Source of the DNA: Streptacidiphilus jeojiense
GTDB lineage: Bacteria; Actinomycetota; Actinomycetes; Streptomycetales; Streptomycetaceae
DNA: 64,000 nucleotides
Reading direction: 5' to 3'
NCBI RefSeq assembly: GCF_000719095.1
Contig: NZ_JOEH01000013.1
Location: 133,914-197,913 of the forward strand
The position numbers and the translations under genes are program-made. Under the pieces are notes generated by a model. It ran no database searches. It worked only from the letters and a program-made list of their open reading frames with translations, and was not told the DNA's origin. Shown piece after piece: positions 8,202 to 16,544 of the stretch (within the stretch, counting starts at the first letter, position 1; every line of letters begins with the position of its first letter).

Positions 8202-8695
8202 CAGTCCTCGGCCGCCTCGATCACCGCGGACAGGTCGCCGCCCGCCGAGGCGGTGGCCACCGCGGCGACCGCGCCCTCCACGAACGGGGCGTCAGCGAGC
8301 CGCACCGGGAAGGGCAGTCCGTGCGCCTCCGCCGCCGCGAGCACCCCGCGGACGGTGCCGACGGATCCGTCCAGGTCGACGATCACGGCGACGCCCATGC
8401 CCTGGTCGACCTCCCTGGCCGCAGCCGCCACCAGGGCCGGGCCGGTGCCCAGGCCGTCCTCGGGCACGCTGCCGGCGGTGGCCACCGGAGCCGGGTCGCC
8501 GGTGCCCAGCAGGTCGGCGGCCATCGCCGCGACGGCCTCGGCCACCGCCCGGCTGTGGGACACCAGCACCACCCCGACCCGGTCCAGCCCGGCCAGCGGC
8601 AGCACCCGCAGCGGTCTCGGCACGGTCTCCAGCACGGCCGTGTCCTCCGGCTCGTCCTCCGGCCGCAGCGTCACTACCTCTGCCTCGCCACCCAT
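8180..8695 (-). CDS. dhaM: DhaM-like PTS phosphotransferase subunit (orphan)
   Basis: A 171-residue EIIA-mannose-fold protein of the DhaM family, the subunit that passes phosphate from PEP-HPr to dihydroxyacetone kinase. The phospho-acceptor histidine is in VVLVSHSRAVAE. Also present are GLGTGPALV and the conserved C-terminal DAPFVEGAVAAV. An N-terminal extension of about 38 residues is charged and unlike the family. No dhaK or dhaL lies beside it, although DhaM normally sits in a dhaKLM operon. It could serve kinase subunits encoded elsewhere or act as a PTS-linked regulator. General PTS genes (crr, ptsI) occur at 61-63 kb. Confidence 0.8.
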   Translation of the reverse strand: MGGEAEVVTLRPEDEPEDTAVLETVPRPLRVLPLAGLDRVGVVLVSHSRAVAEAVAAMAADLLGTGDPAPVATAGSVPEDGLGTGPALVAAAAREVDQGMGVAVIVDLDGSVGTVRGVLAAAEAHGLPFPVRLADAPFVEGAVAAVATASAGGDLSAVIEAAEDCYVVRKL

Positions 8696-8846
8696 GTCGC
8701 CGCTCCTCGGCTTGTGCTGATCCCGCCAGGCTAGGACGTCCGGGCCGCCGAACCGGTACGGCGCGCGGCGCTACGGCGGCCCGGGATGCGGGGGCGTCGA
8801 CCAGGTGGCCTTGATCGCCGCAGGGTTGAGCTGAAAGGGTCGGCCC

Positions 8847-9848
8847 ATGCGCTACATCATCATCGGAGCGGGTGCGGTCGGCGGAGCCATCGGTGGACGG
8901 CTGTTCGAGGGCGGGCGCGAGGTCGTACTGGTCGCGCGGGGCGCGCACCACCGCGCCCTCGCCGAGAAGGGGTTGACCCTGCTGACCCCGGACGGCACCG
9001 CGGTGCTGCCGGTCCCGGCGGCCGACGGCCCCGACGGAGTCGACCTGCGGCCGGACGACGTGCTGCTGCTGGCCGTCAAGAGCCAGGACACCCGGGCCGC
9101 GCTGGACGCCTGGGCGGACCGCCCGGTGGCCGGCGGCGGGACGGCCGCGGAACTGCTGCCGCTGGTCTGCGCCCAGAACGCGGTCGAGAACGAGCGGGAG
9201 GCGCTGCGCCGCTTCCGCCGGGTCTACGGGATGTGCGTCTGGCTGCCGGCCACCCATCTGGAGCCCGGCGTGATCGGTGCCGAGGGCTCCCCGCTCACCG
9301 GCATCCTGCACATCGGCCGCTACCCGCACGGCGCCGACGACACGGCCCGCCGGATCGCCGCCGACCTGGAGGCCTGCAAGTTGCTGGCGCCGGTCTCCGA
9401 GGACGTGATGCGCTGGAAGTACGGAAAGCTGATCACCAATCTGTCCAACGCCCTGGAGGCGCTCACCGGACCGATCGAGAGCGCCCAGGCACTGGAACTG
9501 CACCAGGCCGCCATGGCCGAGGGCACCCGGGTGCTGGACGCTGCCGGGATCGGCTACGCCACCGACCAGGAGCGGGCCGAGGTGGCCGGTGACCGGATGC
9601 GCTACCGCCCGGTCCCCGGGGTGAACCGCGGCGGCGGCTCCTCCTGGCAGAGCCTGGCCCGGGGCACCGGCAGCATCGAGGCCGACTACCTCAACGGCGA
9701 GATCGTGCTGCTCGGACGGGTGCACGGACTGGCCACGCCGGTGAACGGGGTGCTGCAGCGGCTGGCCGACCGGGCCGCCCGAGCCGGGCGGGGCCCCGGC
9801 TCGACCACCCCGGCGGAGCTGGCCGCGCTGATCGCCAAGGAGAGCTGA
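8847..9848 (+). CDS. Ketopantoate reductase family protein (PanE/ApbA-like)
   Basis: A 333-residue NADPH-dependent reductase of the 2-dehydropantoate 2-reductase family. The dinucleotide loop is IIGAGAVGGAIGGRL at the N-terminus, VLLLAVKSQDT closes the Rossmann domain, and the catalytic Lys lies in RWKYGKLITNLSN. Length is near the family's 300-330. Many actinobacteria have several paralogues, so a pantothenate role is not certain. It stands alone between the orphan dhaM and the acyl-CoA dehydrogenase. Confidence 0.8.
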   Translation: MRYIIIGAGAVGGAIGGRLFEGGREVVLVARGAHHRALAEKGLTLLTPDGTAVLPVPAADGPDGVDLRPDDVLLLAVKSQDTRAALDAWADRPVAGGGTAAELLPLVCAQNAVENEREALRRFRRVYGMCVWLPATHLEPGVIGAEGSPLTGILHIGRYPHGADDTARRIAADLEACKLLAPVSEDVMRWKYGKLITNLSNALEALTGPIESAQALELHQAAMAEGTRVLDAAGIGYATDQERAEVAGDRMRYRPVPGVNRGGGSSWQSLARGTGSIEADYLNGEIVLLGRVHGLATPVNGVLQRLADRAARAGRGPGSTTPAELAALIAKES

Positions 9849-9889
9849 CGGGTCGTCAATCCAGGTCGGCGGCACGCCTTCCCTTCTTC

Positions 9890-9905
9890 TAGAACGTGTT
9901 CTAGC
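9890..9905. promoter_or_regulatory. KstR-like operator (CTAGAAC-GT-GTTCTAG)
   Basis: A 7-2-7 inverted repeat whose core (9891-9904) matches the published mycobacterial KstR consensus TnnAACnnGTTnnA exactly. It lies 75 bp upstream of the FadE26-like start codon. KstR is the TetR-family repressor of sterol side-chain and upper-pathway genes. No kstR gene is in this window, so the identity of the binding protein is inferred. Confidence 0.7.
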
Positions 9906-9980
9906 GTGGCGCCCGGCGGGAGCGACCGCCGCTTCCACGGCGCTGCCGCCGTGCCGACCCGAGCACCCGAGGGGATCGCC

Positions 9981-11159
9981 ATGCACCTCGCCCACACCCC
10001 GGAGCAGCAGCGGCTGCGCACCGAACTGCGCGCGTACTTCGCCGAGTTGATGCCGCCGGAGGCGCACGGGAGGCTGAACGACCCGAAGGCGCAGAAGCGC
10101 TTCTACCGCGAGGTCAACCGCCGTCTGGGTGCGGACCGCTGGCTCGGTGTCGGCTGGCCGGTGGAGTACGGCGGGCGCGGGATGAGCCCGGTGGACCAGT
10201 TCGTCTTCTTCGACGAGGCGGCCCAGGCGGGCGTCCCGCTGCCGATCATGGCGCTGAACACGGTCGGACCCTCGATCATGAAGTTCGGCACCGACGCGCA
10301 GAAGGAGTACTTCCTGCCGCGCATCCTGGCCGGCGAACTGGACATTGCCATCGGCTACTCCGAGCCGGACGCGGGCACCGACCTGGCCGCGCTCAAGACC
10401 CGGGCGGTGCGCGACGGCGACCACTACGTCGTCAACGGCCAGAAGATCTGGACCACCAACGGCGACACCGCCGACTGGGTCTGGCTGGCCGTCCGCACCG
10501 ACCCGGACGCCCCGGCGCACCAGGGCATCAGCATCCTGCTGGTCGACACCACCGACCCCGGCTACTCCACCACCGTCATCCGCACCCTGGCCGGCCACGA
10601 CACCACCGCCAGCTACTACCAGGACATCAGGGTCCCGGTCGGCAACCGGGTCGGCGCCGAGAACCAGGGCTGGCGGCTGATCACCAATCAGCTCAACCAC
10701 GAGCGGGTCACCCTTGCGGCCCACGCCACCATGGCCAACCGCGCCCTGGCCGAGGTCCAGCAGTGGGCCATGGAGACCGAGCTCGACCAGGGCAAGCGGG
10801 TCATCGACCTCCCCTGGGTGCGTCAGCGGCTGGCCCGCACGCACACCCGCCTGGACGCCGTGAAGCTGCTCAACTGGCAGATGGTGGACGCCCTCCAGCG
10901 CAACGCACTGACCCCGCAGGACGCCTCGGCGGTCAAGGTCTACGGCAGCGAGGCCCGCCGCGACGCCTACTCCTGGCTGATGGAGGTGGTCGGCGCGGCC
11001 GGCCCGCTGAAGGAGGGCTCGGCCGGCTCGGTCCTCCAGGGCAACCTGGAGCGCGGCTACCGCAGCGCCGTCATCTTCACCTTCGGCGGCGGCAACAACG
11101 AGATCCAGCGCGAGATCATCTCCTGGATCGGCCTGGGCATGCCCCGCGTCCGCCGCTGA
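9981..11159 (+). CDS. Acyl-CoA dehydrogenase, FadE26-like
   Basis: A 392-residue FAD-dependent acyl-CoA dehydrogenase. Visible are GYSEPDAGTDLA and GQKIWTTNG (FAD/substrate region), NQLNHERV, and the C-terminal FGGGNNEIQREII. From memory, the sequence is strikingly close to M. tuberculosis FadE26 (ChsE4), which pairs with FadE27 to oxidise the sterol side chain; no FadE27-like partner is adjacent. GAGGGGA precedes the ATG. The KstR-like palindrome upstream supports a sterol or related side-chain role. A simpler fatty-acid dehydrogenase is the alternative. Confidence 0.82.
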   Translation: MHLAHTPEQQRLRTELRAYFAELMPPEAHGRLNDPKAQKRFYREVNRRLGADRWLGVGWPVEYGGRGMSPVDQFVFFDEAAQAGVPLPIMALNTVGPSIMKFGTDAQKEYFLPRILAGELDIAIGYSEPDAGTDLAALKTRAVRDGDHYVVNGQKIWTTNGDTADWVWLAVRTDPDAPAHQGISILLVDTTDPGYSTTVIRTLAGHDTTASYYQDIRVPVGNRVGAENQGWRLITNQLNHERVTLAAHATMANRALAEVQQWAMETELDQGKRVIDLPWVRQRLARTHTRLDAVKLLNWQMVDALQRNALTPQDASAVKVYGSEARRDAYSWLMEVVGAAGPLKEGSAGSVLQGNLERGYRSAVIFTFGGGNNEIQREIISWIGLGMPRVRR

Positions 11160-11172
11160 GCCGGCCCGCGGG

Positions 11173-13392
11173 TCAGGTCCGTTCGGTGGTCAGCGCGTGG
11201 GCGGTGCTGCCGGCGCCGGTTTCGGTGTCGGCGAGCCGGTGTTCCAGCCGCTGTCCCTCGATGTCCGGGTCGGGGACGTGGCGGGCGAACCACCGCGGGT
11301 GGTACCAGACCCTCGATCCGACGATCGCCATGACCGCGGGGACCAGGGTGAGCCGCACCACGAAGGCGTCCAGGAAGACGCCGACGGCGAAGCTGAAGCC
11401 GACCGCCTTGATGGTGGGGTCCTTGGTGGCCATGAAGGCGACGAAGATGGAGAACATGATCAGCGCCGCCGCGGTGACGACCCGTGCGGAGAGCGCCGTG
11501 CCGCGCTGGACCGCGTGGCGGGCGTCGCCGTGCCTGCTGAACTCCTCCTTGATCCGCGACACGACGAACACCTCGTAGTCGCTGGACAGTCCGAAGACGA
11601 TCGCCAGCATGATGATCGGCAGGAAGCTGATCGTCTCGGACGGGGTGATGCCGAACAGCTGCCTGCCCCAGCCCCACTGGAAGGTGGCGACCTGTGCGCC
11701 GAGCGCCGCGGCCATGGAGAGCAGGAAGCCGAGGATCGACTTGAGCGGCACCAGCACGGTGCGGAACGCGAAGGTCAGCAGGACGAAGGCCAGGCCCACC
11801 ACCACGATCAGGAAGATCGGCAGGGCGCCGGAGAGTTTTGACGAGACGTCGATGTTGGAGGCGGTGGTGCCGCCGACCAGGATGTGCGTGCCGGTGCTGC
11901 CCTCGATGGCGGCCCGGTCGTCGCGCAGGGTGTGCACCAGGTGCGCGGTGGCCGCGTCGTTCGGGCCGGACCCGGGCACCAGCCGGATCAGCGAGGTGCG
12001 GTTCTGCGCCGCCAGCGGGGTCACCTGGGCGACGTCGGGCATCCTGGCGAGCGTGGCCGCGATCTGCTGGGTGTCCGCGGGGCTGCCCACGTCCTGGGCC
12101 ACCACCAGCAGCGCGCCGTTGAAGCCGGCCCCGAAGCCCTCGGTGGTCAGGTCGTAGGCCTTGCGCTGGGTGCTGTCGGCCGCCTGCGAGGCGCCGCTGG
12201 GCAGGCCCAACTGGATCTTGGCCGCGGGGAGCGCGAGGACTCCGAGCAGGGCGACCCCGCCGACGACCACCAGCACCCGGTGCCGGACCACGAAACGCGC
12301 CCAGCCGGCGCCGGCCGTGGTGTCCGGGTCGACGGCGGCGCGGCGGGCCACCCGGGCGGCGCGGGCGCCGAACCGCGGGATCCGGGTGAACCTGGCGACC
12401 CTGGTCCCGGCGAAGCCCAGCACGGCGGGCAGCAGGGTCAGCGCGATCAGCAGCGCGATGGCCACCGAGGCGGCGGCGGACAGGCCCATCGCGGTCAGGA
12501 ACGGGATGCCGACCACGCTCAGCCCGCTCAGCGCGATGATCACGGTGAGTCCGGCGAAGACCACGGAACTGCCGGCGGTGCCCATGGCCAGCGGCACCGA
12601 CTCCTCCGGTGTCATCCCGTTCAGCAGGTTGGCCCGGTGCCGGGACAGGATGAACAGGCCGTAGTCGATGCCGCAGGACAGGCCGAGCATCAGCGCCACC
12701 GTGGTCGACGCCGAGGCGATGGTGATGACCGAGGCGACGGCGGTGATGCCCATCAGGGTGGTGATGACGCCGATGATCGCGCCCAGGATGGGCATGCCCG
12801 CGGCCGCGAAGGATCCGAAGGTGATCATCAGGATGAAGAAGGCGATGACCAGGCCGACCAGTTCGGGCGTCTCGGAGACCTTCTGCTGCCAGCCGGGATA
12901 GACGCTGCCGTTGTACTCGACCTGGATGCCGTCGGCCTGCACCGGCCGCATCGCCGCCTTGACGGCGTCGAGGTTGGCGTCCTTGACGTCGGTGGCCTGC
13001 ACGGACCACTGCACCTGTCCGAGCGCCACCCTGCCGTTGGCCGAGACCAGGTGCCCCAGGTAGGGGTCGACGGCGTTGGAGACCTGGGGCACGGCCTTGA
13101 GCTTCGTCATCGCCGTCTTGACCGCGGCCTTCTCGGCCGGGTCGGTGAGCCTGCCGTCGGCGGTCGCGAACACGATGGTGCTCTGGCCGCCGCTGAACGC
13201 AGGCAGCTTGGCGGACAGCACGTTGGAGGCGTTCTGCGCCTCGGTGCCCGGGATGGTGAAGGCGTCGTTGGTCTTTCCGCCGCTGGCCTGGGCGATCACG
13301 ATCGCCGCGATCGCGGCCGCCAGCCACACCCCCAGCACCAGCCATCGGCGCCGGAAGGAGAAATGGGCGAGGCGGTGCAAATAGGTCGACAT
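11173..13392 (-). CDS. MMPL/RND-type membrane transporter
   Basis: A 739-residue polytopic transporter of the MMPL family, which moves lipids or small hydrophobic molecules using the proton gradient. One helix near residues 15-35 precedes a large extracytoplasmic loop, then a five-helix block (about 170-350). A second loop and helix block (about 515-690) follow, the usual duplicated MMPL layout. IDYGLFILSRHR and SSDYEVFVVSRIKEEF are the paired motifs with the acidic residues of the proton relay. It diverges from the TetR gene across a region with inverted repeats (13462-13489), so repression by that TetR protein is likely. Substrate unknown. Confidence 0.9.
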   Translation of the reverse strand: MSTYLHRLAHFSFRRRWLVLGVWLAAAIAAIVIAQASGGKTNDAFTIPGTEAQNASNVLSAKLPAFSGGQSTIVFATADGRLTDPAEKAAVKTAMTKLKAVPQVSNAVDPYLGHLVSANGRVALGQVQWSVQATDVKDANLDAVKAAMRPVQADGIQVEYNGSVYPGWQQKVSETPELVGLVIAFFILMITFGSFAAAGMPILGAIIGVITTLMGITAVASVITIASASTTVALMLGLSCGIDYGLFILSRHRANLLNGMTPEESVPLAMGTAGSSVVFAGLTVIIALSGLSVVGIPFLTAMGLSAAASVAIALLIALTLLPAVLGFAGTRVARFTRIPRFGARAARVARRAAVDPDTTAGAGWARFVVRHRVLVVVGGVALLGVLALPAAKIQLGLPSGASQAADSTQRKAYDLTTEGFGAGFNGALLVVAQDVGSPADTQQIAATLARMPDVAQVTPLAAQNRTSLIRLVPGSGPNDAATAHLVHTLRDDRAAIEGSTGTHILVGGTTASNIDVSSKLSGALPIFLIVVVGLAFVLLTFAFRTVLVPLKSILGFLLSMAAALGAQVATFQWGWGRQLFGITPSETISFLPIIMLAIVFGLSSDYEVFVVSRIKEEFSRHGDARHAVQRGTALSARVVTAAALIMFSIFVAFMATKDPTIKAVGFSFAVGVFLDAFVVRLTLVPAVMAIVGSRVWYHPRWFARHVPDPDIEGQRLEHRLADTETGAGSTAHALTTERT

Positions 13393-13461
13393 GGTCGGGT
13401 CTCCACTGCTCGGTGCGGGTCTCGCAGTCCGTCGCTGACGCTACGCCGCTCACTTGCCGAG

Positions 13462-13489
13462 CGTCAAGCGAATGACTTGACGGCCGTCA
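13462..13489. promoter_or_regulatory. Overlapping inverted repeats, likely TetR operator
   Basis: CGTCAAG (13462-13468) and CTTGACG (13476-13482) form a 7-7-7 inverted repeat. A perfect 12-bp palindrome TGACGGCCGTCA (13478-13489) overlaps its right arm. Both lie in the 184-bp region between the divergent MMPL and TetR genes, the usual place for an autoregulatory TetR operator. Confidence 0.6.
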
Positions 13490-13576
13490 GGTGGTTGACC
13501 GGCCGATCGGCTAGCCGGTTTTCCGGGCTGTCTTGATAAGATGCGAGGTGGTCCGCAGACGACGAGGAGCACATCG

Positions 13577-14140
13577 ATGGCGACGCCTGTCAGGGGAATG
13601 TCCAACCGGGCGCTGCAGGCCGAGCGGACCCGGCAGCAGATCCTGGAGACCGCACAGCGGCTGTTCGCCGAGCACGGCTACGACGCCACCTCGATCCAGA
13701 TGATCGCCGACGAGATGGCGCTGACGAAGGCCGCGGTCTACTACCACTTCCGGGCCAAGAGCGACATGCTGCACGCGGTCATGAAGCCCGGGGTCCAGCG
13801 CATCGCCGCGCTGCTGGACGAGGCCGACTCGCTGCGGGGGCGGCGCGCCCGGATCGAGCACGTGGTGACCGGTGTCGTCGACTTCCTGGTGCAGAACCGC
13901 AGCTACGCGGTGATGGCCTCCAGCGACCCGGCCGCCAAGCGGCACGACAAGGACGAGCAGACCACGCAGCTGGCCCGGCGCGCCCTCGCCCTGATCTACG
14001 GCGAACAGCCCACCCCCGCCGAGCGGATCTCCTTCGCCGCGGCCTTCGCCATCGCCGACCACCTGCCGGACCTGGTCGATCTGACCGACGAACAGCTGCG
14101 CGAAGCCCTGCGCACCACCATGCTCCGCATCCTGCGCTAG
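13577..14140 (+). CDS. TetR/AcrR family regulator
   Basis: A 187-residue repressor. The N-terminal helix-turn-helix spans ILETAQRLFAEHGYDATS to KAAVYYHFRAKSDML, the standard TetR pattern; the C-terminal ligand domain is unassigned. The ATG at 13577 is preceded by GAGGAG 7 nt away. An SDR gene follows after 13 bp on the same strand, and the MMPL exporter diverges from it. The most likely job is to repress both units and respond to a lipid-like or xenobiotic ligand. Confidence 0.88.
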   Translation: MATPVRGMSNRALQAERTRQQILETAQRLFAEHGYDATSIQMIADEMALTKAAVYYHFRAKSDMLHAVMKPGVQRIAALLDEADSLRGRRARIEHVVTGVVDFLVQNRSYAVMASSDPAAKRHDKDEQTTQLARRALALIYGEQPTPAERISFAAAFAIADHLPDLVDLTDEQLREALRTTMLRILR

Positions 14141-14153
14141 GAAGGCCGTCCTC

Positions 14154-14957
14154 ATGGATCTGCAACTCGCCGGGAAGCGCGCCGTGGTGACCGGCGCGAG
14201 CCGGGGCATCGGGTTCGCCGTGGCCCGGGCGCTGGCCGCCGAGGGCGCGGACGTGGTGCTGGCCGCCAGAGGCAAGGAGGCGCTGGACCAGGCGGTCGAA
14301 CGGCTCGCGTCGGAGGGCGGCGGCCGGGTGCTGCCGGTGGTCACCGACACCACCGACGACGCATCGGTGCGGGAGCTGGTGCGGCATGCGCAGCAGGCGT
14401 TCGGCGGGGTGGACATCCTGGTCAACGCGGCGGCGACGCCGGCCAGTGCGGCGGGCGCCCCGCCGGCGCTGGCGGACCTGGAGGACGACGGTCTGCGCCG
14501 GGAGGTGGAGACCAAGGTGCTGGGCTATCTGCGCTGCGCGCGGGCCGCGGCGCCGCTGATGGTGGCGCAGGGGTGGGGCCGCATCGTCAATGTCAGCGGG
14601 CTCAACGCGCGGCAGGCCGGGAACCTGGTCGGCTCGGTCCGCAATGTCGCGGTGGCGGCCATGACCAAGAACCTGGCCGACGAACTGGGCCCGCACGGCG
14701 TCAATGTGACGGTGGTTCACCCCGGTACGACGATCACCGAGGCCAGTCCGGCGAAGTTCGCCGCGATGGCCGCGGCGGCCGGTGTCGAGCAGGCGGAGAT
14801 CGTCCGGCGCCTGGAGTCGTCGGTGAGCATCGGCCGCCTGGTCACCGCCGCCGAGGTGGCCGACACCGTCGCCTTTCTGTGCTCGCCGCTGAGCGTGGCG
14901 ATCAACGGGGACGCCATCGCGGTGGGCGGTGGCACCAGGGGAGCCATCCACTACTGA
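14154..14957 (+). CDS. SDR-fold protein lacking the usual Tyr/Lys pair
   Basis: A 267-residue short-chain dehydrogenase-fold protein. The N-terminal cofactor loop is intact (VVTGASRGIGFAVA), as are VTDTTDD and VDILVNAAA. Where active SDRs have YxxxK, the aligned segment GNLVGSVRNVAVAAMTKNL gives Gly and Asn; the preceding Ser is in NVSGLN. It may bind NAD(P) without classical catalysis, or use other residues. It is co-transcribed with the TetR gene (GGAAGG start signal, 13-bp gap). A similar loss occurs in the SDR at 54251. Confidence 0.82.
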   Translation: MDLQLAGKRAVVTGASRGIGFAVARALAAEGADVVLAARGKEALDQAVERLASEGGGRVLPVVTDTTDDASVRELVRHAQQAFGGVDILVNAAATPASAAGAPPALADLEDDGLRREVETKVLGYLRCARAAAPLMVAQGWGRIVNVSGLNARQAGNLVGSVRNVAVAAMTKNLADELGPHGVNVTVVHPGTTITEASPAKFAAMAAAAGVEQAEIVRRLESSVSIGRLVTAAEVADTVAFLCSPLSVAINGDAIAVGGGTRGAIHY

Positions 14958-14982
14958 CCCCCGCAGCGCATGCGACGGTCCG

Positions 14983-16446
14983 TCAGTCCGTCAGCCCCAG
15001 CTGGCCGGCGGCTCTGATGGCCAGCCAGACCTCGGCGAAGGCCTCGGTGGAACCCAGGTCACGTCCGGTCAGGGCACCGAAGCGGCGCAGCCGGTAGGCC
15101 AGTGTGTTGGGGTGGACGTGCAGGGCCTCGGCCGCGGCGTCGGTGCGCCGGTCGCGCTCCATCCAGGTGCGCACTGAGATCAGCAGTTGGCCCGCGTGCG
15201 CGGCGTCGTAGCGCAGCACCTCGCCCAGGACGTGCTCGACCAGGGCGTTCAGCACCGCCGGGTCGTCCGGCAGCCAGCGTCCGGTGGTGTCGTTGCCGTA
15301 GCGGACCAGCGGGCGACCCGACTCGACGGCCTTGGACACCGCCCACAGCGCCTCCCGCTCGGCCACCCGCAGCGACTCCCCGGGCGGGAAGGGCCGGCTC
15401 ATGCCCGCGGAGACGCCCGGGATCCCGGCCACCGCCGCCCCCAGCGCGGCGGAGCCCAGCAGATAGCGCTCCTCGCCCCGGTTGAGCAGCAGGTACGGCA
15501 GCTCGTCCAGGGCCCGCAGCAGGTCGTCCTCGCGGACCGAGTCGGCCGAACGGACCACCAGCAGGACGGTGTCCTCGCCGTCCAGCGACAGCCGCTGCAG
15601 CCGCCGTCGGGCCGAGGCCGGGTCCAGCACGTCCTGGAGCAGTTCGGCCAGCGTCTCGGCGCCCTCGCGGCGCAGCGTCTCCCGTTCCTGACGGACCATC
15701 GCCAGCTGCAGGGCGGCCACCGTGGCGATGTGCTGGACCACGGCGAGGCCGGCCGGGCGGGCCCCCTTGCGCTCGAAGGCGACCAGGAAGCCCGCCGTGC
15801 CGCCGGGCGCGAGCACCGGCAGCGCGAAGCCGCCGGGGATGGTCGGCGGGGCGTCCACCGAGTCGGGCAGCACCTCGGGGTCGGGCACCGGCACGCCGGG
15901 CAGCAGCGGACGGCCCTGCGGGGTGCAGAGGAACACCTGGTAGCCGGAGAGCTGCTCCAGCCGGCGGAACAGCTCGGCCGTCTCCAGCCGCTCGGTCGCC
16001 AGCCAGCGCAGTGCCCCGAACACCTGCAGCTGCGCCCCCAGCCGCTGCCCGGCGCCCTCCTGCACGGCGGCGGCGACCTCCTGCGCCACGGCGATGAAGG
16101 GGACCGCGAGCGGCACCTCCAGCACCGGGAAGCCGCGCTCCTCCGCCGCGTCGAGGAAGGCGCGGTGCAGCGGCGGTACGTGCAGCTGCGCGGAGAGCGC
16201 CAGCGCGGACACCCCGGCGTCGTCCAGGCGCTCCAGATAGGCCCGCTGACGTGCGGCGGGCCGCGGGACGGCCAGTCCGGTGGTCATGATCACCTCGGCC
16301 CCCAGCAGCCAGGGCGTGGGGTCCTCGATGTCGCTCACATGGGCCCAGGAGACCGACCGCCGCAGCCCGGCCGCGCCGGCCAGTACCCGCAGCTGCAGCG
16401 CGGGGAAGGAGAGCAGGTCCTCGACGGTCAGTTTGTGGTCAGCCAC
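14983..16446 (-). CDS. PucR-family transcriptional regulator
   Basis: A 487-residue regulator with an N-terminal PucR domain (LTVEDLLSFPALQLRVLAG through the HVSDIEDPTPWL motif) and a C-terminal PucR-type helix-turn-helix (AAEALHVHPNTLAYRLRRF). PucR proteins sense purine or other nitrogen metabolites and usually control adjacent genes. It diverges from the agmatinase/NTF2/permease operon with 98 bp between them, so that operon is the probable target. The start is a GTG; TAGGGT seven bases upstream could be a -10 box for a leaderless transcript. Confidence 0.87.
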   Translation of the reverse strand: MADHKLTVEDLLSFPALQLRVLAGAAGLRRSVSWAHVSDIEDPTPWLLGAEVIMTTGLAVPRPAARQRAYLERLDDAGVSALALSAQLHVPPLHRAFLDAAEERGFPVLEVPLAVPFIAVAQEVAAAVQEGAGQRLGAQLQVFGALRWLATERLETAELFRRLEQLSGYQVFLCTPQGRPLLPGVPVPDPEVLPDSVDAPPTIPGGFALPVLAPGGTAGFLVAFERKGARPAGLAVVQHIATVAALQLAMVRQERETLRREGAETLAELLQDVLDPASARRRLQRLSLDGEDTVLLVVRSADSVREDDLLRALDELPYLLLNRGEERYLLGSAALGAAVAGIPGVSAGMSRPFPPGESLRVAEREALWAVSKAVESGRPLVRYGNDTTGRWLPDDPAVLNALVEHVLGEVLRYDAAHAGQLLISVRTWMERDRRTDAAAEALHVHPNTLAYRLRRFGALTGRDLGSTEAFAEVWLAIRAAGQLGLTD

Positions 16447-16544
16447 AAGGACGACCCTACTACTTCATGCCAGCGCCAATTGCTCGTCGCATTCCAGCCA
16501 CCACACACTGAGGGCCACCCCGAACCGGAACGGAGGCCGGCCCC

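Noticed and set aside
8292-10844. Minus-strand open frame of 850 codons across dhaM, PanE-like and FadE26-like genes
   Set aside because: Spans several real genes in a non-coding frame; composition is not protein-like.
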